Shown: in pieces, positions 1-5,644 of the stretch
Numbering within the stretch: position 1 is the first letter of the stretch
Layout: each line of letters starts with the position of its first letter
NCBI GenBank assembly: GCA_028291445.1
Contig: JAQGIA010000114.1
Location: 1-5,644, forward strand
Reading direction: 5' to 3'
Source: Belnapia sp.
GTDB lineage: Bacteria > Pseudomonadota > Alphaproteobacteria > Acetobacterales > Acetobacteraceae
Length of the DNA: 5,644 bases
Notes under the pieces: generated by a model
The model's input: the letters and a program-made list of their open reading frames with translations, nothing else
The model's database searches: none
Told to the model about the DNA's origin: nothing
Program-made: the position numbers and the translations under genes

Positions 1-190
1 CGATGATGTCGGAACGGCTCACCACCTCCCCGTTGACCACCGCGACGATGCGGTTGGCCTGGGCGGCCGCCTGGGACTGCGGCGGGATCTGCGCCACGGC
101 CGGCGCCAGCATGACGCTGGCCAGCAGCAGGGCCGGCGCCAGAAATATGGCGGGGGCAGCGGTTCGGACGCGGGGGGCGGGACGCAGCAT
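1..190 (-). CDS. surA: SurA-like periplasmic peptidyl-prolyl cis-trans isomerase, N-terminal part (runs off the window)
   Basis: Only the first 63 codons are present. The start has basic residues (Arg3, Arg7, Arg9), then a hydrophobic Ala/Leu stretch from about residue 11 to 32, and an A-V-A site before Gln34, as in a Sec signal peptide cut after residue 33. After a Gln/Ala-rich linker comes RIVAVVNGEVVSRSD at residues 47-61. This is the pattern that opens the mature part of SurA and related PpiC/parvulin chaperones. SurA family members work in the periplasm, helping outer-membrane beta-barrel proteins fold; the isomerase (parvulin) domains would lie beyond the window and cannot be checked. 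The ATG at 190 is preceded by AAGGAA with a 5-base gap. It follows the heme oxygenase stop codon by 32 bases, so read-through from that gene is likely. Another SurA_N-type foldase is the main alternative. Confidence 0.78.
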   Translation of the reverse strand, partial: MLRPAPRVRTAAPAIFLAPALLLASVMLAPAVAQIPPQSQAAAQANRIVAVVNGEVVSRSDII

Positions 191-195
191 GGCCG

Positions 196-201
196 TTCCT
201 T
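196..201 (-). promoter_or_regulatory. Ribosome binding site of the surA-like gene
   Basis: AAGGAA on the minus strand, 5 bases before the ATG at 190. It is the clearest Shine-Dalgarno sequence in the window and fixes the start just upstream of the signal peptide. Confidence 0.6.
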
Positions 202-222
202 AGCCGGGCGGGGCGGGGACCG

Positions 223-819
223 CTAGGGTGTTGGCGGTTGGGGATCGGTGGCGAACCAGGTTGCGAAGGCGGCGAAGGTCTCGTCCGCCGCCGCCGCCAT
301 GCCGGCCAGCCCGCCCGGCTCGCGGCCGCAGACCTCGATCGCGGCGCAGCAGGCCTGCCACATCGCCGCATGGCGTGCTCCGTGGCCAAGCAGGAAGGCC
401 CGCCCCGCCGTGGCGCCGGACGGCAGCAGGTGATCCAGCCCGCGCGCCAATTGCCGGCCGCCCAGGGTCGAGCCTTCGGTCACGTACAGGCAGCCGAGCG
501 CCCGGGCCGCGGTGTCCAGCGGCGGCACCGGCGCCTGCGGCCCGATGGCCGGCAACCCCAGGGCAGCAAGGTCATCCCGCAGCAGGCCGGACCGCCGCCG
601 CTCCGCCAAGTGGATCCCATAGGCCCCGAGCGGCGGGGCCGCCGCCAGCGCCGCCTCGATCGCCGCATGGAAGCCGAGCAGCCGGCGTAGCAGCGCGCCA
701 TAACCGGACCGATCCAGCCGGCCGGCGGCCAGCGCGGCGAAGGCCGGCAAATCGTGCAGCCGGGCGTGGATCTCGGCCGTCGCCTCTCGCAGGGCGAAGC
801 GGGCACTGCCTCCGGGCAT
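223..819 (-). CDS. bphO: Biliverdin-producing heme oxygenase, BphO type
   Basis: The 198-residue product matches bacterial heme oxygenases in length and pattern. These enzymes open heme to biliverdin, CO and iron using O2 and electrons; the protein has no signal peptide and should be cytoplasmic. LREATAEIHARLHDLPAF at residues 10-27 carries the proximal-helix pattern, with His18 the expected axial heme ligand. LYVTEGSTLGG at 111-121 matches the distal-helix signature (Y-V-x-E-G-S-T-L-G-G), whose glycines sit over the heme. The product is rich in Ala and Leu, as expected for an all-helical fold. The start lies 3 bases after the stop of the upstream PAS reading frame, with GGGAG 12 bases before the ATG, so translational coupling is likely. 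BphO enzymes normally supply biliverdin to a bacteriophytochrome, but none is encoded in this window. A role in heme iron use (HmuO/HemO-like) is the alternative; the PAS neighbour favours signalling. Confidence 0.88.
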   Translation of the reverse strand: MPGGSARFALREATAEIHARLHDLPAFAALAAGRLDRSGYGALLRRLLGFHAAIEAALAAAPPLGAYGIHLAERRRSGLLRDDLAALGLPAIGPQAPVPPLDTAARALGCLYVTEGSTLGGRQLARGLDHLLPSGATAGRAFLLGHGARHAAMWQACCAAIEVCGREPGGLAGMAAAADETFAAFATWFATDPQPPTP

Positions 820-822
820 GGT

Positions 823-1161
823 TCAGCCGATCTCCCGCCCGGCGGGCGTGGCGGCATGGCGCAGCACCTGCTCCAGCACCGCCGCGGTGCGGGCGGCGGA
901 AGCGCGGACGCTTTCGAGCAACTGCGGGATGCGCCCGACACCGACGATCTCGAGCGCCGCCATCTGGGAGTTCTCCACCACCGACGCCACCAGGTCGCGA
1001 AAGACCCGATCGGCCGCGGTATCGAGCGGCCGAGGCTGCGGCCGCTGCTCCTGCAGGATGCCGTCCTGGAAGCGTCGGCGGGCGGCATCGGCCGCCTTGC
1101 GCTCGGTCAGGTCGGTAACCGGGAAGGCGAAGTCCGGCACCCGCTGCGGCCTGGAAAACAC
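823..1161 (-). CDS. C-terminal part of a frameshifted PAS-domain protein
   Basis: This 112-codon frame can be opened at a GTG (1161), but no Shine-Dalgarno sequence precedes it, and it begins in the middle of a domain. Residues 7-25 (near VPDFAFPVTDLTERKA) look like the last strand of a PAS/PAC domain followed by the common D-x-T-E-R-K linker. Residues 26-40 are charged and probably helical. A low-complexity Pro/Arg stretch follows, then a long amphipathic segment at 54-104 (FRDLVASVVENSQMAALEI through LLESVRASAARTAAVLEQVL) that could be a helical dimerisation or signalling tail. I see no histidine kinase, GGDEF or HTH motif. Codon use is strongly GC-ending, as in its neighbours, so it has been under coding selection. 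Its stop lies 3 bases before the heme oxygenase ATG. It is best read as the 3' half of the gene that starts at 1499; one added base near 1155-1165 would join them into about 225 residues. Confidence 0.6.
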   Translation of the reverse strand: MFSRPQRVPDFAFPVTDLTERKAADAARRRFQDGILQEQRPQPRPLDTAADRVFRDLVASVVENSQMAALEIVGVGRIPQLLESVRASAARTAAVLEQVLRHAATPAGREIG

Positions 1162-1499
1162 CGGTACAATTCGGCGACGGCCTGGAGATTCTCGTCCACC
1201 GCCAGCATCCCGGCGGCGGCGACGAGCCGGACCGGGGTGTATTCGACCGGCACATCGAGGCCGCTCGGGAAGCGCCGGGTGACCTGGCTGAAGGTGGAAA
1301 CGCCGTTGCGCCGGGCATCGTCCAGCATGCGGCGGATCCGGTCGCTGCCGACCTCGCCCACCGTCTCAGCCCAGGGGTGGCCGAGCCAATCCTCGAAGAC
1401 CCCGCCTTCCATCGCATTGGAGAGGGCTGCGTTGCGGGTCACGCCATCATCGTCGAACACCAGGGAGATATCCGGCTGGGCGATGTTCACGCGGGTCAT
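1107..1499 (-). CDS. PpsR/CrtJ-like N-terminal PAS domain, 5' part of a frameshifted gene
   Basis: The frame opens at an ATG (1499) with GGAG 5 bases upstream and codes for 130 residues, of which about 111 look genuine. PDISLVFDDDGV at residues 9-20, FEDWLGHPWAETV at 35-47, LDVPVEYTPVRL at 81-92 and VDENLQAVAEL at 101-111 follow, in order, the first PAS-like (N) domain of PpsR/CrtJ. In PpsR the last block reads roughly G-R-D-L-x-x-(I/V)-A-E and leads into a Q-rich linker. PpsR/CrtJ represses bacteriochlorophyll and carotenoid genes and has further PAS domains and a C-terminal Fis-type HTH. After Leu111 this frame loses family resemblance and typical codon use, and it stops at 1107, while the neighbouring frame takes over. 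With no HTH here or in the continuing frame, it cannot be a normal PpsR. The PpsR assignment rests on remembered family patterns, not on a search. Confidence 0.6.
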   Translation of the reverse strand: MTRVNIAQPDISLVFDDDGVTRNAALSNAMEGGVFEDWLGHPWAETVGEVGSDRIRRMLDDARRNGVSTFSQVTRRFPSGLDVPVEYTPVRLVAAAGMLAVDENLQAVAELYRCFPGRSGCRTSPSRLPT

Positions 1500-1504
1500 G
1501 GCCG

Positions 1505-1508
1505 CTCC
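1505..1508 (-). promoter_or_regulatory. Ribosome binding site of the PpsR-like PAS gene
   Basis: GGAG on the minus strand, 5 bases before the ATG at 1499. It selects this start over the in-frame ATG at 1556, which would add 19 residues that do not resemble the family. Confidence 0.5.
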
Positions 1509-1591
1509 GGAGCAAAGCTGCCGGCGGGCAAGGGTACCCGGCGGGTCGGCGCGCATCGGCTTCGGCGCCCAGGATGCCCGGGCGAATTACG

Positions 1592-1607
1592 CCGCATTCA
1601 GATGCGG
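1592..1607 (-). terminator. Small hairpin downstream of gyrB, possible weak terminator
   Basis: A perfect 6-base inverted repeat, CCGCAT / ATGCGG, with a 4-base loop, lies 65-80 bases past the gyrB stop codon. No T-run follows on the minus strand, so it does not meet the usual test for an intrinsic terminator. It is the only clear symmetric element in the 172-base gap between gyrB and the PAS gene. The rest of that gap (1500-1671) is GC-rich, and I could find no convincing promoter in it. An RNA fold of limited function, or chance, is possible. Confidence 0.25.
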
Positions 1608-1671
1608 ACGCAAGCCGGCCCCCCATCAATCATCCCCCCGGCATCCCCGCCCCGGTTCCCGGCACACAGGC

Positions 1672-4164
1672 TCAGACGTCGAGGTTGGCCACTTTCAGCG
1701 CGTTGCTGACGATGAAGTCCCGCCGCGGCTCCACCACATCGCCCATCAGGGTGGAAAACACCGTCTCGGCATCCTCCACGTCATCCACCTTCACCCGCAA
1801 CAGGGTGCGGACGGTGGGGTCCAAGGTGGTCTTCCAGAGCTGCTCCGGGTTCATCTCGCCGAGGCCCTTGAAGCGCTGGATGGTCAGCCCCTTGCGGCCC
1901 TGCAACAGGATGCGCTCGAAGGCCATGACCGGGCCCTGCACCGTGGCGCTGGTGCTGTCGAGCAGCAGCATCGCATCGGTGCCGAACTCCTGCGCCAGGA
2001 TGCCGCGCCGCTCGTCCAGCCAGCGCGCCTCGGCGCTGCGCAGCGCCGCCGGGTTCAGGCTGTGCCGCTCGGTCACGCCGCGGACGATGCGGGACAGGAT
2101 CAGCCCATCCGCATCCGCCGTCGCCTTCCAGCCCTTCTCGCTGGGCAGCGCCAACGCATCCAGCCGGGCGGCCAGCACCTGCGCCGCCGCCAGCGCCCGC
2201 TCGGGCTCGAGCGTCAGGGCGCCGGCGACGGCGGCCTGCTCGACGATCTCGGTCGGCACGGTGGCGGCCAGCCGGCGGACCCGGCTGGTGACCTGGCGCA
2301 GCACCTCCATCTCGGAGCGCAGCTCAGCCCCGGCCAGGTCGCGGCCATCGGCCAGCCGCAGGGTGGCGCCGGCCAGCGCCTTCTCCAGCAGGAAATCCTC
2401 CAGCGCCCGGTCGTCCTTCAGGTAGCGCTCGTCGTTGCCGCGCTTGGCCCGGTAGAGCGGCGGCTGGGCGATATAGAGATGCCCGCGCTCGATCAGCTCC
2501 GGCATCTGCCGGAAGAAGAAGGTCAGCAGCAGGGTGCGGATATGGCTGCCGTCCACGTCGGCATCCGTCATGATGACGATGCGGTGGTAGCGCAGCTTGT
2601 TCGGATCGAACCCGCCGCGGGCCGGTTCGCCGGGCCCGATCCCGGTGCCGAGCGCGGTGATCAGCGTGCCGATCTCGGCGCTGGACAGCATCTTGTCCAT
2701 CCGCGCCCGCTCGACGTTCAGGATCTTGCCCTTGAGCGGCAGGATCGCCTGCTGGACGCGGTTGCGCCCCTGCTTGGCGGACCCGCCCGCGCTATCGCCC
2801 TCGACCAGGAACAACTCGCATTTGGACGGGTCCTTCTCCTGGCAATCGGCGAGCTTGCCGGGCAGCGTGGAGAATTCGAGGGCGTTCTTGCGGCCGACCT
2901 TGTCGCGCGCGAGCTGCGCCGCCTTCCGCGCCGCGGCCGAGAGCACCACCTGTTCGAGGACCAGCTTGGCCTCCTTCGGATGGGTCTCGAACCAATGGCT
3001 GAGGGCATCCGCGACGGCGACATGCACCACCGGCTGAACCTCGGACGAAACCAGCTTGTCCTTGGTCTGGGAGGAGAATTTCGGGTCCGGCACCTTCACC
3101 GAGATGACCGCGGTCAGGCCCTCCCGCATGTCGTCGCCGATCAGCTCGACCTTTTCCTTCTTCGCCAGATCCTCGGCGTATTTCATCACGATGCGGGTCA
3201 GCGCCTGGCGGAAGCCGGCCTGGTGGGTGCCGCCGTCGCGCTGCGGGATGTTGTTGGTGAAGCACAGCGCCATCTCGCGCGGGCTGTTATTCCACCACAT
3301 CGCCAGCTCGACGCGGATCCCCTCGATATCCTTGCTCACCGCGGCGATCGGCGGCCGGAACAGCGGCTCCTTGCCCTGATCGAGGTACTCGACATAGGCG
3401 GTCAGGCCGCCGCGGAACTGGAAGAAGACCTCCGCCGCCGGCACGTGCCTATCGTCCTTCAGGGCGATCGCCAGGCCGGAGTTGAGGAAGGCCAGCTCGC
3501 GCAGGCGGCGTTCCAGGATGCCGAATTCGTATTCGACCTTGGTGAAGGTCGCGCTGCTCGGCTTGTAGGTGACCTCGGTGCCCTTGCGCTCGGGCGAAGG
3601 CCCGACGATCCGCAGCGGGTCGGTCGCCACGCCATGCTGGAAGCGGATGAAATGCTCGATCCCGTTGCGCCAGATCTTCACCTCCATCCATTCGGACAGG
3701 GCGTTCACCACGGCCGCGCCGACGCCGTGCAGGCCGCCCGATACCTTATAGGAGTTCTGGTTGAACTTGCCGCCGGCATGCAGCCGCGTCAGCACCACCT
3801 CGGCGGCGGAGACGCCTTCCTCATCATGCATGTCCACGGGGATGCCGCGGCCGTCGTCGCGCACGGTGACGCTGCCGTCGCCGTTGAGCGTGACCTCGAC
3901 CCGGGTGGCATAGCCGGCCTGGGCCTCGTCGACCGAATTGTCGATGATCTCGAAGGCCATGTGGTGCAGGCCGGAGCCGTCATCGGTATCGCCGATGTAC
4001 ATGCCCGGCCGCTTGCGCACGGCGTCGAGTCCCTTGAGGACGGTAATCGATGCGCTGTTGTAATCGGCCCCGTTCTGCTGCGCGTCGGTGGGCTCGACCA
4101 TCACTGGCTCGGCCACCACGGGATCAGAAAGGGCGGATTCGGCGCGCGCGGCGTCATCACTCAT
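1672..4164 (-). CDS. gyrB: DNA gyrase subunit B
   Basis: The complete 830-residue ATPase subunit of DNA gyrase, which with GyrA introduces negative supercoils using ATP. The GHKL ATPase domain shows FEIIDNSVDEAQAG (71-84; Glu72 and Asn76 match E. coli Glu42 and Asn46), DDGRGIP (103-109) and GGLHGVGAAVVNALS (143-157). QTKDKLVSSEV at 366-376 is gyrase-typical. The TOPRIM domain has EGDSAGG (455-461) and DADVD (534-538), giving the metal-binding Glu455, Asp534 and Asp536. QRFKGLGEMNPEQLW at 763-777 and the C-terminal block ending at Val830 fit GyrB rather than ParE. Between about 575 and 745 lies the divergent, Ala-rich insert usual in Gram-negative GyrB. About 30 extra Ala/Pro/acidic residues precede the conserved start. 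Quinolone positions corresponding to E. coli Asp426 and Lys447 (Asp457, Lys478) and the aminocoumarin Arg136 (Arg166) are wild-type. It starts 43 bases after recF. Confidence 0.98.
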   Translation of the reverse strand: MSDDAARAESALSDPVVAEPVMVEPTDAQQNGADYNSASITVLKGLDAVRKRPGMYIGDTDDGSGLHHMAFEIIDNSVDEAQAGYATRVEVTLNGDGSVTVRDDGRGIPVDMHDEEGVSAAEVVLTRLHAGGKFNQNSYKVSGGLHGVGAAVVNALSEWMEVKIWRNGIEHFIRFQHGVATDPLRIVGPSPERKGTEVTYKPSSATFTKVEYEFGILERRLRELAFLNSGLAIALKDDRHVPAAEVFFQFRGGLTAYVEYLDQGKEPLFRPPIAAVSKDIEGIRVELAMWWNNSPREMALCFTNNIPQRDGGTHQAGFRQALTRIVMKYAEDLAKKEKVELIGDDMREGLTAVISVKVPDPKFSSQTKDKLVSSEVQPVVHVAVADALSHWFETHPKEAKLVLEQVVLSAAARKAAQLARDKVGRKNALEFSTLPGKLADCQEKDPSKCELFLVEGDSAGGSAKQGRNRVQQAILPLKGKILNVERARMDKMLSSAEIGTLITALGTGIGPGEPARGGFDPNKLRYHRIVIMTDADVDGSHIRTLLLTFFFRQMPELIERGHLYIAQPPLYRAKRGNDERYLKDDRALEDFLLEKALAGATLRLADGRDLAGAELRSEMEVLRQVTSRVRRLAATVPTEIVEQAAVAGALTLEPERALAAAQVLAARLDALALPSEKGWKATADADGLILSRIVRGVTERHSLNPAALRSAEARWLDERRGILAQEFGTDAMLLLDSTSATVQGPVMAFERILLQGRKGLTIQRFKGLGEMNPEQLWKTTLDPTVRTLLRVKVDDVEDAETVFSTLMGDVVEPRRDFIVSNALKVANLDV

Positions 4165-4176
4165 GCCGGCGGCAAG

Positions 4177-4182
4177 CTCCTC
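4177..4182 (-). promoter_or_regulatory. Ribosome binding site of gyrB
   Basis: GAGGAG on the minus strand, 12 bases before the ATG at 4164. The gap is slightly long, but no other in-frame start near the conserved region has a comparable site. Confidence 0.45.
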
Positions 4183-4198
4183 GGGTGATCGCTGTGAG

Positions 4199-4209
4199 AA
4201 CAGCCTGTT
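4199..4209. repeat. Short palindrome in the recF-gyrB junction
   Basis: AACAG-C-CTGTT is a perfect 5-base inverted repeat around one base, overlapping the recF stop codon (4208-4210). Next to it is TATATA (4209-4214 region), an unusual AT-rich patch in this GC-rich window. It could be an operator or part of an internal gyrB promoter, but no good -35 hexamer lies at the right distance. With such short arms, chance is a fair explanation. Confidence 0.25.
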
Positions 4210-5443
4210 ATATAGGGATCGAGGCGCCCGAAGGCACTGCTAAATCGCTATCCGGAACGAGTTCCCCGCCTTCGGCTCTGAACCCCTCGGCAATGCCGGC
4301 AAGAGGCCGGAAAATTCCCGCATCCGTGCCAGTCAGGAAGGCCTGGGCTGGTAGGGCGGCCAGGGCAGCGAACAGGGCCTCACGCCGCGTCGCATCGAGG
4401 TGGGCAGCGACCTCGTCCAGCAGCAGCAGCGGAGCGAAGCCGCGGGCCGCGGCGATCAGCCCGGCATGGGCCAGCACCACCGCCACCAGCAGCGCCTTCT
4501 GCTCCCCGGTCGAGCAAAGGCTGGCCGGCAGGTCCTTCGGCACATGGGTGAACAGCAGATCGGCCCGGTGCGGCCCCTCGACGGCGCCGCCGGCCACCGC
4601 ATCCCGCCGCCGGCCGGAAGCCCAGCCTTCCCGCAGCCCCTCCTCCACCGCCAGCGCCGGGGCCTGGCCCAGGGCGCCGGCGACGGCGCATTGCAGCTCC
4701 AGCCGCGTCGCAGGGAAGGCCCCGGTGATGCCGCCGGCCAGCGTCTCGTTCAGCCGGCCGACCAGGCCGCGCCGGGCGGCGGCGGCGACCGCGTGCCGCG
4801 CCATGGCATCCTCCAGCGCCGCCAGCCATTGCGGGTCGACCCTGTCCCCGCGCCTTTCCTGGCCCAGCAGCCGGTTGCGCTGGGCCATGGCATTCTCGTA
4901 GGCGGCGACTTCCCGGGCATGGTGCGGCTCCAGCGCCCAGACCAGCCGGTCGAGGAAACGGCGGCGGTCGCTGGCGCCATCCTGGAACAGCCGGTCCATC
5001 TGCGGGGTCAGCCAGACGGTCGCGACGCGCTCGGCCAGTTCGGCCTGGCTACGGACCGGGGCGCCATCCAGGCGGAAGGTGCGGCGCTCGGGCGGGCCGC
5101 CCTCCGGCGTGCCGGTGCCGATATCGAAGCCGGACCAAGGGAGGCTTTCGAACCGACCGGCGGCCGCCCAAGGCAATGATTCCCCGCCCGCGCGCCGGCC
5201 GAATTCGGCGGTGCGGGCGCCACGCAGCCCACGGCCGGGAGCCAGCAGGCTGATCGCCTCGAGCAGGTTGGTCTTGCCGGCACCGTTCTCGCCCGACACC
5301 ACGACGATGCGGGATTGGAACGGCACCGTCAGCGCCGGATAGCTGCGGAAGTCCCGCAGCATCAGCCGGGTCAGCACCAAGGCCGGTGCCGGTGCCAATG
5401 CCGGTGCCAATGCCGGTGCCAATGCCGGCGGGGGCAGCGCCAT
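4208..5443 (-). CDS. recF: DNA replication and repair protein RecF
   Basis: RecF is an SMC-like ATPase that, with RecO and RecR, helps load RecA onto single-stranded gaps at stalled forks. The 411-residue product has Walker A GENGAGKT (51-58), the conserved block WLTPQMDRLFQ through RRRFLDRLV (144-168), EGPHRADL (289-296), the ABC-type signature STGEQKALL (311-319), and Walker B/D-loop LLLLDEVAAHLD (339-350). A C-terminal TGTD block (371-374) is also typical. The central region (about 175-285) is the divergent helical arm. Family members usually begin close to the LTRLxLxDFR motif, which here starts at residue 24, so the first 22 or so residues are extra; they come from a 12-bp repeat coding for A-L-A-P. 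No clear ribosome binding site precedes the ATG at 5443, but it lies 18 bases after the upstream stop codon, so coupling is likely. TTG 5380 or GTG 5377 are alternative starts. Confidence 0.96.
   Translation of the reverse strand: MALPPPALAPALAPALAPAPALVLTRLMLRDFRSYPALTVPFQSRIVVVSGENGAGKTNLLEAISLLAPGRGLRGARTAEFGRRAGGESLPWAAAGRFESLPWSGFDIGTGTPEGGPPERRTFRLDGAPVRSQAELAERVATVWLTPQMDRLFQDGASDRRRFLDRLVWALEPHHAREVAAYENAMAQRNRLLGQERRGDRVDPQWLAALEDAMARHAVAAAARRGLVGRLNETLAGGITGAFPATRLELQCAVAGALGQAPALAVEEGLREGWASGRRRDAVAGGAVEGPHRADLLFTHVPKDLPASLCSTGEQKALLVAVVLAHAGLIAAARGFAPLLLLDEVAAHLDATRREALFAALAALPAQAFLTGTDAGIFRPLAGIAEGFRAEGGELVPDSDLAVPSGASIPI
5383..5428. repeat. 12-bp tandem repeat in the recF 5' end
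   Basis: Three perfect copies of CCGGTGCCAATG (5389-5400, 5401-5412, 5413-5424), with a half copy before (5383-5388) and four matching bases after. Read on the minus strand it codes for repeated A-L-A-P. The unit is a multiple of three, so copy changes would keep recF in frame. Such an array is prone to slippage and may vary between strains. Confidence 0.85.
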
Positions 5444-5461
5444 CAGCGCTGCCCAGGGATG

Positions 5462-5644
5462 CTAGCCCTCTTCGTCGCGGTCGCCCTCGACCTCGATCTC
5501 CTCGCTGATCGCATCGGCCTCGTCCTCGAGCTCCTCGGCGTCCTCGACGGCCTCATCCGCCTCGACATCCTCCAGCTCCACCTCGTCGGCATCGGCCTCC
5601 GGCGCCGCGGCGCGCTTCTTGACCTTGTCCTCGGCCGGCAGGGA
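5462..5644 (-). CDS. Acidic C-terminal tail of a probable FYDLN-acid (TIGR02300) protein, 5' part outside the window
   Basis: An open frame of 60 codons plus stop enters from the right edge. It begins with a short basic patch (DKVKKR) and then becomes extremely acidic: about half the remaining residues are Asp or Glu, broken by Ala and Val, with blocks such as VELEDVEADEAVED and ISEEIEVEGDRDEEG at the end. This arrangement, a short Lys/Arg stretch and then a long D/E tail ending in EIEV, is what I recall for TIGR02300 proteins. These are small, mostly alphaproteobacterial proteins with an N-terminal zinc-ribbon-like CxxC/FYDLN motif and unknown function. That N-terminus is not in view, so the family call is inference. 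The stop is 18 bases before the recF ATG, so the two genes are likely co-transcribed. Any other acidic-tailed protein is the alternative. Confidence 0.6.
   Translation of the reverse strand, partial: SLPAEDKVKKRAAAPEADADEVELEDVEADEAVEDAEELEDEADAISEEIEVEGDRDEEG

Noticed and set aside
228..1118. Plus-strand Pro/Arg/Ala-rich open frames opposite the heme oxygenase
   Set aside because: Biased low-complexity shadows of high-GC coding sequence; no domain, no ribosome binding site, and the opposite strand carries a clear heme oxygenase.
1521..1545. Direct repeat CCGGCGGG (1521-1528 and 1538-1545) with the palindrome GGGTACCC between
   Set aside because: Eight-base GC repeats are expected by chance at this base composition, and nothing else supports an operator.
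1500..1556. Longer start (ATG 1556) for the PpsR-like PAS gene
   Set aside because: The extra 19 residues lack family resemblance, while the ATG at 1499 has a GGAG at proper spacing and leads straight into the conserved PDISL block.
1500..1671. A PpsR/CrtJ operator (TGT-N12-ACA) ahead of the PAS gene
   Set aside because: No TGT occurs on the plus strand in this gap, and the motif is symmetric, so no match exists on either strand.
1672..4164. ParE (topoisomerase IV) instead of GyrB
   Set aside because: Length, the Gram-negative TOPRIM insert, the QTKDKLVSSEV block, and linkage to recF all favour GyrB.
754..4188. A very long plus-strand open frame (about 1144 codons) lying opposite gyrB and the PAS gene
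   Set aside because: It is the mirror of strongly GC-biased codons in gyrB on the minus strand. Its product is low-complexity (rich in Gln, His, Arg, Gly, Ala, Leu), shows no domain, and runs across three genes. gyrB motifs on the minus strand are unambiguous.
4192..4209. LexA/SOS box near recF-gyrB
   Set aside because: Neither the alphaproteobacterial GTTC-N7-GTTC nor the enterobacterial CTGT-N8-ACAG spacing is met; CTGT and ACAG are only 4 bases apart.

Overview
The window is very GC-rich and every gene I can support lies on the minus strand, so transcription runs from high to low coordinates. GyrB and RecF of alphaproteobacterial type, an acidic-tailed protein resembling the alphaproteobacterial FYDLN-acid (TIGR02300) family, and the N-terminal part of a PpsR-like regulator together suggest an alphaproteobacterium. 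A phototrophic or formerly phototrophic member of Rhodospirillales/Acetobacteraceae is most likely; this placement is inference.

Layout in transcription order. (1) 5644-5462: the C-terminal end of a very acidic protein, probably the FYDLN-acid family. (2) 5443-4208: recF, whose N-terminus is lengthened by a small 12-bp tandem repeat. (3) 4164-1672: gyrB, complete, with intact ATPase and TOPRIM motifs. (4) 1671-1500: a 172-base spacer with one weak hairpin. (5) 1499-823: a PAS-domain gene split over two frames. Its first 110 or so residues resemble the first PAS-like domain of PpsR/CrtJ. Its last 110 or so residues begin with the end of another PAS domain and finish in a helical tail. The frame changes near 1155-1170. 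(6) 819-223: a biliverdin-producing heme oxygenase of the BphO type, starting 3 bases after the PAS stop codon. (7) 190-1: the first 63 codons of a SurA-like periplasmic peptidyl-prolyl isomerase with a signal peptide.

Genes 1-3 form a probable DNA-maintenance operon: RecF loads RecA at gaps and gyrase supplies negative supercoiling. Genes 5-6 form a second, tightly coupled pair. A PpsR-like sensory domain next to a biliverdin-forming enzyme suggests light, redox or heme signalling linked to a bacteriophytochrome encoded elsewhere. surA follows bphO by 32 bases and may be read through.

The part that most deserves a second look is the PAS gene. It is either broken or miscalled by one base, and it looks like a PpsR N-terminus joined to a different C-terminus without the usual DNA-binding domain. 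I see no mobile element, CRISPR array, tRNA or rRNA.
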